From: Gracilimonas amylolytica
GTDB taxonomy: Bacteria > Bacteroidota > Rhodothermia > Balneolales > Balneolaceae
Length of the DNA: 33,100 nt
Direction: 5' to 3'
Assembly (NCBI RefSeq): GCF_002911695.1
Contig: NZ_PQBS01000038.1
Coordinates: forward strand, 6,108-39,207
The notes beneath the pieces are model-generated. The model saw nothing but the letters and a program-made list of their open reading frames with translations, was not told the origin of the DNA and did no database searches. Made by a program: the position numbers and the translations under genes. Positions 6,734 through 15,639 of this stretch are shown here, one piece after another (within the stretch, counting starts at the first letter, position 1; the number at the start of each line of letters is the position of its first letter).

Positions 6734-8499
6734 TATGAATCGATAAAAGTTCTGTACCACAATTCAAGATTCACAATAGCGCGTAGCTTTCTAGTATTGT
6801 TTTCTACTCCACTTTTATGTTCCTGTGCAAGTTTTCTAATTTGATCAGCATCCCAAATATTTCGCTCTATCAACTTTTCACTTTCAATAATTGTCATCAA
6901 ATAATCGCTTAGCTTATTTTTAAACCATTCACCAATTGGAACAGTAAACATTTGTTTTCTTCTATAAACATGTTCTTCATTAAAATAACGTAGTCCTAAT
7001 TTTTTTAACAGATATTTTGTTTCACCATTTCTGAGCTTAAGTTTTCCTGGCATAGTATAACACAACTCAAAGAGTCGGTAATCCATAAACGGGCTACGGG
7101 TCTCTAAAGAGTTTGCCATGGCCATTTTATCAGGCTTCACCAAATTATTCCCAGGTAAAAGCTGTTTAGTTTCAAAATAGAGTACCTTGTTCAAAAGATC
7201 TCTGTTTTCAACTTTACCTAGACAATCCGTAAATAGATTTCGGGCTCCGCCAACAGTAATTGTTTTTTTAAAGTCTGGCGATAATGAATCTATCAATTCA
7301 TTCTCATTAAATACCGTTGTAGTATCAAAGTATTTATTAGAATCCCCATTTTTTTCCAGCATTTGATATTTAAGATAGCCTGCAAATAATTCATCTCCGC
7401 CGTCACCGGTTAAAACCACTTTTAAATCTTTACTGGCAAATTCTGATAAAATATACGTTGGAATAAACGATATGTCTCCATGAGGTTGATCGTTGTGGTA
7501 GGTTACTTTGTCCCACAAATCCACAATATCTCCTCCCAGAAACTTTAGGTTGTTATCTAGAGAATATTCTCGAGCTACATTTTTAGCATATTGAGATTCA
7601 TCATATTCTTTTTCGTGAAATCCAATACTATAAGTGGAAATTTTCTTTTCAAGATCATTTTTGCGCATCAAGGCACATATCAAACTAGAATCTAGTCCTC
7701 CACTTAGGAAAGCACCGACATCCACATCACTCCTTAATCTTATTCTAACCGCGTCATTTAATAATTTTTCAAATTTATCAAGAAAACCATCTTCAGATAG
7801 ATCATTATTCTGTTCAAGATGTGCGATGTCCCAATATTGAGTCAACTTAATATCATTAGACCCTAGTTCAACTCTTGCGAAATATCCCGGAGGGATATGA
7901 TGAACATATTCAAAAATGGTATCGGGGACGGGCACATAGTTTAAAACTAGATAATTCGCTATAGACTGATTTTTTACTTTTTTGTCAAAAAAATTATACT
8001 TTTTAAAAGTTTTAATTTCTGAAGAAAATAAAAAATCTTCTCCTTTGTGATAGTAATAAAGGGGCTTGACTCCCAATCTGTCTCTAAAGAGTAATAATTG
8101 ATCCCGTTTTTCATCAAGTATTGCAATTGCAAACATTCCATTTAGTTTGTTTACAAAGGCCTCTCCCCATTCGATATATGCATTTAAAATGACTTCAGTG
8201 TCACTGGTGGTTTTGAACTTGTGCCCTTTTTCAATCAATTCTTCTTTCAATTCAATGTAATTGAAAATTTCTCCGTTCTGAACTACCGAAATATCACTTT
8301 TCCCACCAATCATAGGTTGGTGACCAGATGCCAGATCAATGATGCTTAACCTCGTATTTCCAATCATAGCAGAACGATAAGTCTGAAAGCCGGAATCATC
8401 CGGCCCACGATGAGCTACGCTAGAAAGCAAATTTTTAATAAGTTCCGGATCAAAACTTTTGTCTTTGTTTAAAAAATTATAGCCTACAATACCGCACAT
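6733..8499 (-). CDS. Glutamine-hydrolysing asparagine-synthase homologue 1
   Basis: This 588-residue class II amidotransferase has the full two-domain plan. The nucleophile Cys2 (MCGIVGYN) heads the glutaminase domain, with RGPDDSG at 31-37 and RLSIIDL at 50-56. The synthetase domain has the PP-loop SGGLDS at 266-271 and GDGGDELFAGY later. Housekeeping AsnB makes asparagine. In polysaccharide loci such homologues (WbpS, WbtH) amidate a hexuronic acid to a uronamide, which fits the uronic-acid genes in this window. It overlaps both neighbours by one base (TAATG on each side). The exact acceptor sugar is not visible from sequence. Confidence 0.88.
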   Translation of the reverse strand: MCGIVGYNFLNKDKSFDPELIKNLLSSVAHRGPDDSGFQTYRSAMIGNTRLSIIDLASGHQPMIGGKSDISVVQNGEIFNYIELKEELIEKGHKFKTTSDTEVILNAYIEWGEAFVNKLNGMFAIAILDEKRDQLLLFRDRLGVKPLYYYHKGEDFLFSSEIKTFKKYNFFDKKVKNQSIANYLVLNYVPVPDTIFEYVHHIPPGYFARVELGSNDIKLTQYWDIAHLEQNNDLSEDGFLDKFEKLLNDAVRIRLRSDVDVGAFLSGGLDSSLICALMRKNDLEKKISTYSIGFHEKEYDESQYAKNVAREYSLDNNLKFLGGDIVDLWDKVTYHNDQPHGDISFIPTYILSEFASKDLKVVLTGDGGDELFAGYLKYQMLEKNGDSNKYFDTTTVFNENELIDSLSPDFKKTITVGGARNLFTDCLGKVENRDLLNKVLYFETKQLLPGNNLVKPDKMAMANSLETRSPFMDYRLFELCYTMPGKLKLRNGETKYLLKKLGLRYFNEEHVYRRKQMFTVPIGEWFKNKLSDYLMTIIESEKLIERNIWDADQIRKLAQEHKSGVENNTRKLRAIVNLELWYRTFIDS

Positions 8500-9293
8500 T
8501 ATGATTTAATTATAGAATTAACAATTTTATTGATTTCCTTGATATTATCCTCAAAAAAAGACTCCTCTCTATTCACTAAGCCAGACCATTCTATTGCTAA
8601 TTTAGCATATTCTTCTTCAAAACGATCGGCATCTTTATTATAGATTTTAGTAAATGTTCGGGATAAGATTGTGGCAGAAGCTCCCAAATTATAGTATTCA
8701 GCCAAAATACTCCTTCCTCGTAATTTACCATCATCAAGAGCAGCAACCCCACCTATTCCAAAAAATATTCCTTTCTCTTTTAAGTATTGTGTTAAAGGAA
8801 CTAAGAACCGATGAGCTATGATCTCAAACATAAACTTCAAATCTAAATCTATACTTAAATCATTAAGCCCTACATGCACTTCGTCAATCCCGTCAATAGC
8901 TAAAATATCTTTGAATCTTACAAATGCAGCAGCTGTTTCAATAAGAATATTTGTTTTAGCTCTTCCATTAACAAAATCGATAAATTTTTGCACTTCTTCT
9001 GCTGTCTTAAAAAAGGGTAACATTACTACATCAGCACCTGCATCTATAACATCATTAATTTGATTTTTTGAGTTACTATTTATTGGATCAACCCGAACCA
9101 AAAGCTCAGCCCTCTTTAATATTGGCTTTACATTATAAATATCCTGTATTGTATGATTACTTTTTACAGTGTCTAAATTTTTTTGTCTATCATCTTTCCC
9201 AAGTTTTTCCAAATCTATAAATATTCTGTCTATTCCAATCTGATCAAAATGCTTTATTTTATCTATGTCATTCTCAATTAAATAATACTTCAT
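8499..9293 (-). CDS. HpcH/HpaI-type aldolase / citrate lyase family protein
   Basis: A 264-residue TIM-barrel protein. The family uses a divalent metal to make or break C-C bonds of pyruvate or oxaloacetate-derived enolates. Seen: RVDP at 67-70, the metal-ligand candidate Glu119 in LIETAAAF and Asp145 in VGLNDLSID, and a late GIGGVAAL loop. The start is ATG at 9293. It is the first gene after a 206-bp gap and is translationally coupled to asparagine-synthase homologue 1. A role in making an unusual acyl or sugar precursor for the polysaccharide is inference; the substrate is unknown. Confidence 0.75.
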   Translation of the reverse strand: MKYYLIENDIDKIKHFDQIGIDRIFIDLEKLGKDDRQKNLDTVKSNHTIQDIYNVKPILKRAELLVRVDPINSNSKNQINDVIDAGADVVMLPFFKTAEEVQKFIDFVNGRAKTNILIETAAAFVRFKDILAIDGIDEVHVGLNDLSIDLDLKFMFEIIAHRFLVPLTQYLKEKGIFFGIGGVAALDDGKLRGRSILAEYYNLGASATILSRTFTKIYNKDADRFEEEYAKLAIEWSGLVNREESFFEDNIKEINKIVNSIIKS

Positions 9294-9499
9294 TTGGTGT
9301 TTTTTTTAGTAATGCAGAAAGGAGTATCAAACTTATAGCGTGAAACTTTCTTACTTTTTTATTATAAGCAAGTACAAGCTAGCTCATATTTTCAGCGTAA
9401 ATCCTAATATAATCAGAAAGTATGATATGGTAATTTTATCATCATATTTCTCCTAATTTAGAATCTCATTGTTAGTTAAGGTGAGTATTTTTAAGCAAA
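9294..9499. other. 206-bp intergenic gap inside the gene run
   Basis: This is the largest break between the dehydrogenase at 28936 and the transferase at 6182. It is AT-rich. On the minus strand a TATAAT lies at 9366-9361, about 70 bp before the aldolase ATG, but no convincing -35 box accompanies it. No small gene or repeat from the other islands was found. It may hold a secondary promoter. Confidence 0.35.
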
Positions 9500-10639
9500 T
9501 TAATTTCTAATTTTACTTATAATATTTTGGAATATAATTTCTTTTGATTTTAGGGACTCATTTGATTCTTTAACAGTATAATTACCATCGATTTGTAAAT
9601 TCCCGGTTCGGTCAATTCGTCCGCAGTAATCTAATGGCAATTTAAAGTAATCCTTCCCAAAGCTAAGTGCATAAACTTTTTTACCCATTAAATATGCTTC
9701 ATATAGAGCTGTTGAAGAAAACCCCAAAACAAAATCGTGTTTTGATATCGAATTCTGTATATCTGCTGTTTGATCAATTTCAAATTTATCAGAATTCCAA
9801 TAAATAGTTGGTTTCATAGTTGGGTGAAATCTAACCGTAATTTTTTCAAAATCCCTCAAAAATCTGTTATTTAAAATTTCATCGAAAAAATTTAAAAAAA
9901 AATCTTCACTTAATTCTGTTTTTTCATGATTTAATTTATTCATACCTTTTTGAAGTATTATCAGTAATCTATTTTTATCTTTAGATTTATCTTTAGTGAA
10001 TTTATTTCTTGCCTCTTCAAATATCGGGTTACCTGAAATGATAATTTCTCCTTTATAACCATTAGATTTTAAGTTTTTCCTTGAAATGTCATTATCAACA
10101 AAAACTACTGAACTCTGCATCATTTTTATCGGGTTTCCTGATAAATCATCAATAGCAAATGATGGTATATCTAACATCTCTGATGCTTTCTGAAAAGCCA
10201 ATTCCATTCTTGGAGAATTTGTGGTTACAACAGCCTCAGCTCTTATTTGTTTAATTACACTAGTTGCAAAACCTATAGGCTCAAAAGAATACCTTCCATG
10301 TTTATAAAATTCTTTTAATGCTTTAGCATAACCAAGCCTGTTAATTAATTCCTGTAAACCGATTAAGTGATACAATAAAGTATGCTCATAAGGAATACCT
10401 ATTTTATCATTAAGCAATTTTTGGACATACTCTTCTACAACTTTTATCACTTTAGGTGTAAAATCATCTTTTGTGGCAAATTCGCTCAATCTCAAGTATT
10501 CAATATCATGAGAATTACAATACGGCACAGCTGTTGTGAGGGGTAAAATTTTCGTTGTTACTCCCCTCTCTTCAAAGTATTTACTTAATTTACTTACTAT
10601 GGTAATATGACCACCACCATATGCTACAAATAAAATCAT
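9500..10639 (-). CDS. GT-B fold glycosyltransferase, candidate legionaminic-acid transferase
   Basis: A 379-residue cytoplasmic protein. The N-terminus opens with strand MILFVAYGGGH (GGGH at 8-11) like GT-B enzymes. ISGNP at 201-205 is typical of the second Rossmann domain. HP (His272-Pro273, in VRFHPTMKP) and SS (Ser308-Ser309, in GFSSTALYEA) resemble the HP and SS/ST motifs that bind the CMP part of the donor in bacterial sialyltransferases and CDP-glycerol transferases. A legionaminyl transferase using the CMP-Leg made by this operon is therefore an attractive but unproven assignment. A UDP-sugar transferase is the alternative. It overlaps the GT4 gene by four bases (ATGA). Confidence 0.6.
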   Translation of the reverse strand: MILFVAYGGGHITIVSKLSKYFEERGVTTKILPLTTAVPYCNSHDIEYLRLSEFATKDDFTPKVIKVVEEYVQKLLNDKIGIPYEHTLLYHLIGLQELINRLGYAKALKEFYKHGRYSFEPIGFATSVIKQIRAEAVVTTNSPRMELAFQKASEMLDIPSFAIDDLSGNPIKMMQSSVVFVDNDISRKNLKSNGYKGEIIISGNPIFEEARNKFTKDKSKDKNRLLIILQKGMNKLNHEKTELSEDFFLNFFDEILNNRFLRDFEKITVRFHPTMKPTIYWNSDKFEIDQTADIQNSISKHDFVLGFSSTALYEAYLMGKKVYALSFGKDYFKLPLDYCGRIDRTGNLQIDGNYTVKESNESLKSKEIIFQNIISKIRN

Positions 10640-11742
10640 TGGTTATAATATGCCCTTTCTATTTTATCAACAACTTTTGATATTGTATAATTATTTTTAA
10701 GTTTTTTATAACCATTATTTCCCATCTTAATCCTTAGTTCTTTATCACTTAGCAATATTCTGAGTTTATTGGCAAGAGAAATTGTGTCTTTTGGCTCTAT
10801 AAGAAAACCAACTTCTTCAGTTACTATCTCTGGTATGCCAGATAAATAAGTAGAAATCAGAGGATTTTTGTAAGCCATTGATTCTAACAATACATTTGGG
10901 AACATTTCACCCCAGTAAGAAGGAAGTGCAAATATATCAAAAGCAGCATGTAACTTGTGACTATCCATTCTCATTCCAGTAAATACACATCTTTCAGAAA
11001 CATTTAAATTTTGTGCGAGGTTTTTAAAAGCCTCAAGTTTATCTCCTCCCCCTACTAAAATTAAATATACATTCGGGAAATCTTTATAAAGTTTACTAAA
11101 TGCTTTGATCAACTCATCATGACCTTTGACACCAATAGCTCCTACAATTCCAACAACAATTGAATTATAAGGTATATTGTATTGAGATCTTACCTCTTGT
11201 CTATATATGGCCTTTTTGTTAAAGTTATATTTACTGATGTCAACACCATTATTGGTTACAATAATTTTATGTTTATCAACACCAATATTTATTAATTGTT
11301 CTTTTGTCCATTCTGCTACAGCAAATATTGTGGCTGGATAATTAAGATAAATTAAATTTCTCCACTTAAAGTATTTTCTTAATTCTATACCTCTACAACT
11401 ATGAAAAAAATTGACCTTACGTTTTATGAATTTTGACGCAATATATGCGATGTATAGCGAAGCTGCATTGTGGGCATGAACAATATCTATCTCATTTGCA
11501 TCCAATATTTTGTAAACACTGAATATACTTTTTAAAAAATTTTTGATATTTCTTTTATTAATCTCCAAAGATTCAATATCAAAATGTTTAATACCCGCTT
11601 CATTAAACTTATCAGACATCACTCCACCACTAGATGCAGCATATACTTTATGGCCTCTCTTTATTAATTCATTTGAAATATGAAATGCTTGAGTTCCAGG
11701 TCCATTATCACGAAATTCACTTCTAATCTGTAGTATGTTCAT
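10636..11742 (-). CDS. GT4-family glycosyltransferase
   Basis: A retaining GT-B enzyme of 368 residues that adds one sugar of the repeat unit at the cytoplasmic face. Seen: an N-terminal acceptor domain with IRSEFRDNGPGTQAFHIS, TNNGVDISKY at 163-172, GIVGAIGVKGHDELIKAF in the donor domain, and the E-x7-E motif Glu279/Glu287 (GEMFPNVLLE) that holds the nucleotide-sugar. The start is ATG at 11742, immediately after the upstream stop. Donor and acceptor cannot be read from the sequence. Confidence 0.9.
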   Translation of the reverse strand: MNILQIRSEFRDNGPGTQAFHISNELIKRGHKVYAASSGGVMSDKFNEAGIKHFDIESLEINKRNIKNFLKSIFSVYKILDANEIDIVHAHNAASLYIAYIASKFIKRKVNFFHSCRGIELRKYFKWRNLIYLNYPATIFAVAEWTKEQLINIGVDKHKIIVTNNGVDISKYNFNKKAIYRQEVRSQYNIPYNSIVVGIVGAIGVKGHDELIKAFSKLYKDFPNVYLILVGGGDKLEAFKNLAQNLNVSERCVFTGMRMDSHKLHAAFDIFALPSYWGEMFPNVLLESMAYKNPLISTYLSGIPEIVTEEVGFLIEPKDTISLANKLRILLSDKELRIKMGNNGYKKLKNNYTISKVVDKIERAYYNQ

Positions 11743-13410
11743 TTATTTAAAATGCTTTTTTATCCATAAATTCAAAATATATAGTTTAAATATCTCACTA
11801 AAGTAAATATTTTTTCTCTTAAGCATTTTCTTAACTTTTTCATTACTAATCAGCATTTTAGGAACAACTAAATCATGTAGATCTTCTTCAATTACATCTG
11901 ATAGTTCACTTTGTGTTACCCATTTTTTAATTGGAATCCTAAACCCTTGTTTTTTCTTAAATGCTATATCGTTGCCTATCAATTTTTTAGCAATTCTTCT
12001 TAGGGGCATTTTTCCATATTTTAAATTAATGAAACTTTCAGGATGAAAATCACTAGCATAGTTATAAATTCTTTTCGAGAGAAATGGAACTCTTACCTCT
12101 AGGCCGTAATGCATAGAACTAATATCTGTTTTCCTTAATAATCTCTCATCAAGTACGTCAAAATCATTTTTATAAATATCCTCAAATCTATTACTGGATA
12201 GATTATTATCTATTATTGAATTTATATTTTTAAATTTATTAGATATAGTACCAAGATGATTTGATAACTTTGATATTAATCTAAATAATTTTTTATACTT
12301 ATTTATTCTTAAAGTTGTGTAACCAGAAAATAACTCATCGCCACCATCACCTGATAATGCAACTTTGTTGTTCTTACTCACTTTATCACAGAGATACATA
12401 AAGGGTAAAATAGCAGGATCATAAATAGGCAAATCCATTGCATTGATCATTGTTGGGATATATTCAATAAGAGTGTCTTCATTAAATTTGTACTCAGTAT
12501 GATTAGTGCTAAATTTTTTTGCAACAATTCTTGAGTAGTATTCTTCTGTTACGTCATCATCGAAAACTATTGAATATGTATTAATTTTAGGCCTTATTTT
12601 AGATGCAATTGCTGTAATTATACTAGAATCTATTCCACCACTTAGGAATATACCTACTCCTATCCCTTCGTCAGCTATTAACTGCTGATCAATTTCTTCT
12701 TCAAGAAGATTTAGTAAATCATTATCGTAATAATATTTATTTAATGATTTTTCTTTCTCCTCTTTATACTTTGCTATTCTTAGCATTCCATTTTTAACAT
12801 CATACTTATACAAGAATCCCCTTCTAATAATATCTTGGCCAACATATAATGAGTCACATGAATCATTTAACAAATAATCATTAAGTTTGATTAAATTAGA
12901 ATATTTTAAGTCTTTAATAACTTTGTTAATTGGATGCATCTCTGAGGAAAGTACCATAAAATTATTATCCTCATACATATATAGTGGTTTAATACCAAAG
13001 AAATCTCTTGATATTGTTAACTCATTATTTTTTTGATCATATATTACAAAGGCATACATACCATCAAGCTTCTCAATAAAAGTATCTCCAAAATATTTAA
13101 AAGCTTCTAATACAACCTCAGTATCAGAATCTGTTTCAAATATTATACCATTATCTTGCAGCTCTTTTTTTATAGACTTATAATTATAAATCTCACCATT
13201 GAATAATAAAACCTTGTCGTTTTTTTTAAATGGTTGATGCCCATTAGCCACATCTATTATACTTAGCCTTACATGCCCTAAGTATAAGCTACCATTTTTA
13301 ACAAAATTTTGTTCGTCAGGGCCTCTATGGGTGATTTCACCCAATAGATTTGTAAAATGATCATCATTTAAGGCTCCCTTTTTATCGTTTATAACTAAGA
13401 TGCCACACAT
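11743..13410 (-). CDS. Glutamine-hydrolysing asparagine-synthase homologue 2
   Basis: 555 residues with Cys2 as the glutaminase nucleophile (MCGILVIND), HRGPDE at 28-33, RLSIID at 48-53, PP-loop SGGIDS at 257-262 and GDGGDELFSGY. Both active sites look intact. It is clearly diverged from homologue 1 (6733-8499), so it is not a recent duplicate. Having two in one locus suggests two different amidated uronic acids, or two steps, in the glycan. The start is fixed by the need for Cys at position 2 and gives a 29-base overlap with the flippase gene. Confidence 0.88.
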   Translation of the reverse strand: MCGILVINDKKGALNDDHFTNLLGEITHRGPDEQNFVKNGSLYLGHVRLSIIDVANGHQPFKKNDKVLLFNGEIYNYKSIKKELQDNGIIFETDSDTEVVLEAFKYFGDTFIEKLDGMYAFVIYDQKNNELTISRDFFGIKPLYMYEDNNFMVLSSEMHPINKVIKDLKYSNLIKLNDYLLNDSCDSLYVGQDIIRRGFLYKYDVKNGMLRIAKYKEEKEKSLNKYYYDNDLLNLLEEEIDQQLIADEGIGVGIFLSGGIDSSIITAIASKIRPKINTYSIVFDDDVTEEYYSRIVAKKFSTNHTEYKFNEDTLIEYIPTMINAMDLPIYDPAILPFMYLCDKVSKNNKVALSGDGGDELFSGYTTLRINKYKKLFRLISKLSNHLGTISNKFKNINSIIDNNLSSNRFEDIYKNDFDVLDERLLRKTDISSMHYGLEVRVPFLSKRIYNYASDFHPESFINLKYGKMPLRRIAKKLIGNDIAFKKKQGFRIPIKKWVTQSELSDVIEEDLHDLVVPKMLISNEKVKKMLKRKNIYFSEIFKLYILNLWIKKHFK

Positions 13411-14608
13411 TATTTTTAATTATTTTATATATGCTAAACAATAACAATATTGAATAGGACACTAAATTGAAATTGATCATTTCTACTATACTTATTGCAC
13501 CTTGGGTATAGTAGTAAAATTTTATTCCCAAAATTAACAATAATAATAACGTTATAGACTTGTCTATCTTGAGAAAATAACTGGCTCTAACCAAGAATGA
13601 ACAAATGGTAAAAATAGCAAAATAAGATGTAATAGCCAGCAGGATACTAGCACTAAATCTTAACTCAGTATTAAAGAGATAATTAATTATTTGACCTGAG
13701 TCATGACTTATTATTAGATATAGTAGTGAGAATGAAGCCAATGTTAAAACAATAACTATATTAATTGCTTTCTCAAGTATAATTTTATTTTTAACCAAAT
13801 TATTAAATAGAACTACTATAATGGTACCCGCTATAAATGATGCGAATAATTCTGGTAATTTATTTAAGACAGAGTAAAAACTAATAGATCCTTCTTCTGC
13901 ACTTATTTTTAAAAAGTTAAAATCTATGAAAATTGCTGATGTGAAAATAACAGAGGCTATGTGATAATATTTAAAATGGAACTGATATCTAACAGTCTTA
14001 AATTTATCTTTAATAATTTTCAATTTTAAATCACTAGTATAAAACTGAAATATTAATGTAACCAATACGGATACACTATAACATAAGAGATATGTATTAG
14101 CTGATATAATACCTAAATAATATAAAATTACAGTATACACTAAACTGAATAGATTCCATATTAAGGGATTAATTGAGTAGGTGAAATATTTATTTTTAAA
14201 TTGATTATATAAACTTATTAATTCATTGAAGCCCATCAGTAACAAAATTATGAATAAGTTAATAATCATTCCTAATTCAAATAATTCAAGTTGTGGAATT
14301 AAAAATATAACTAACAGTCCAGAAAATAAGATTACAGAATAGAAGATAAGTTCTTTTAGATGCTTACAAATTATAAAGTTGTAATCATTTGATTCTTCAA
14401 GCTCAGGAATAACCACTCCGCTTAATAAAGGAGAAATGAAAAAATTATATAGAAACCAAACAAGTGTATAGTAGTAGATTATATTATCACTTACAGTGCT
14501 TAATCCCAATAAGAATATCAATAACTGAAATCTAAAAAACCCCACTAATCTCCCTAATGCTGTACCCATAGAGAGTCCTAAGGATTGTGAAATAAATAAT
14601 TTTAACAA
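13382..14608 (-). CDS. wzx: Wzx/MurJ-like polysaccharide flippase
   Basis: Moves the lipid-linked repeat unit across the inner membrane. About 408 residues, almost wholly hydrophobic with 11-12 predicted membrane segments. The N-terminal SMGTALGRLVGFFRFQLLIF resembles the conserved first helix pair of MurJ/MOP-type exporters. It is among the most AT-rich genes of the window. The track start is TTG at 14608, overlapping the polymerase stop; ATG at 14569 (MGTALGRL) is the alternative but would trim the first helix. Assignment is by topology, motif and position next to a polymerase. Confidence 0.75.
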   Translation of the reverse strand: MLKLFISQSLGLSMGTALGRLVGFFRFQLLIFLLGLSTVSDNIIYYYTLVWFLYNFFISPLLSGVVIPELEESNDYNFIICKHLKELIFYSVILFSGLLVIFLIPQLELFELGMIINLFIILLLMGFNELISLYNQFKNKYFTYSINPLIWNLFSLVYTVILYYLGIISANTYLLCYSVSVLVTLIFQFYTSDLKLKIIKDKFKTVRYQFHFKYYHIASVIFTSAIFIDFNFLKISAEEGSISFYSVLNKLPELFASFIAGTIIVVLFNNLVKNKIILEKAINIVIVLTLASFSLLYLIISHDSGQIINYLFNTELRFSASILLAITSYFAIFTICSFLVRASYFLKIDKSITLLLLLILGIKFYYYTQGAISIVEMINFNLVSYSILLLFSIYKIIKNNVWHLSYKR

Positions 14609-15639
14609 ATCTTTTTGATTGACTTTATTACCACTATAGTGATTAGCGTGATTATTATATTAAACGAATAACTCTCAAACATTGAATAAATTATTATAAA
14701 TAATGATATAACTAATGCAACTCTATTTTTATTATTTCTATACAATTTTATTATGTACAATACCAGAGATAAATACAAGAATAAACCAATATACCCTAAT
14801 TCAATTAACAAGTCAGCAAGTGTGTTATGAGTATATGGGAAGTAGAAATTATTACTATATAATAAATCCAAAGTACCACCTATACCAACTCCTAAAGGAA
14901 ATTCCTTTATTACATCAAAAGAAAGATTAAACATACCAAGTCTTAATAAATTACTAGTATTAGTACTTACATTAAATATTTTTGTAAGTAATTCCTCCCA
15001 TATATTCATACTCAAGGATAAAACTACAGTAATAATTATGAGTAATAAAAACTTCTTATTTTTAATTATTAATTTATTATATAAAACTAAATAGGAAGCT
15101 AAGCCCAATACTAGAACAGACCTAGTTGAAAATAATAATGTGATAGAAATAAAAAGTACCAGATATATAAAAGCTCGGTATTTATTATGTCTCAGATAAA
15201 ATGGTGCAATTATAAAAGAAAAATAGAGATAAAAAGATGAGTAATTAAAGGTACGACTAACACTTAAATAGTAGTATTCAAGTTGATTAAGTCCATAATG
15301 AATCGATAAAATTATTACCCCAATTATTACAAGATGTCCTCCTAAATAGAAACCCTTATATACAAAAGTGTTAAGTCTCCTATCAGGATTATAATTTATC
15401 AATAACCCAATAAGAAGTAAAAGTTGGATATAATCTTTTATGCTGGAATTGTTTATGTTATAGATAACTGATATAGTGACTACTAAAAAAAAAAATAAAG
15501 TAGTGAAAAGCCTATATTTATTTATTTTAACTTGTGCGCCTATTGATATTAATGAGATTATTGATATTAAATAAACTGAGCCACTTGCCCACAATGACAC
15601 CATTCCAATGTAGATATATTTTTTTATACTATTACTCAT
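14602..15639 (-). CDS. wzy: Wzy-like O-antigen polymerase / ligase-family membrane protein
   Basis: Joins flipped repeat units at the periplasmic face. 345 residues with about ten membrane segments. The signature part is STRSVLVLGLASYLVL followed by the periplasmic loop and YTHNTLADLLIELGYIGLFL, the HN-x-L...E-x-G-x-G pattern of the Wzy_C family. Extremely AT-rich: the 60 bases at 14701-14760 contain only 10 G or C. It overlaps both neighbours by 7-8 bases. WaaL-type ligases share this fold, but the position beside the flippase favours polymerase. Confidence 0.8.
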   Translation of the reverse strand: MSNSIKKYIYIGMVSLWASGSVYLISIISLISIGAQVKINKYRLFTTLFFFLVVTISVIYNINNSSIKDYIQLLLLIGLLINYNPDRRLNTFVYKGFYLGGHLVIIGVIILSIHYGLNQLEYYYLSVSRTFNYSSFYLYFSFIIAPFYLRHNKYRAFIYLVLFISITLLFSTRSVLVLGLASYLVLYNKLIIKNKKFLLLIIITVVLSLSMNIWEELLTKIFNVSTNTSNLLRLGMFNLSFDVIKEFPLGVGIGGTLDLLYSNNFYFPYTHNTLADLLIELGYIGLFLYLSLVLYIIKLYRNNKNRVALVISLFIIIYSMFESYSFNIIITLITIVVIKSIKKIC

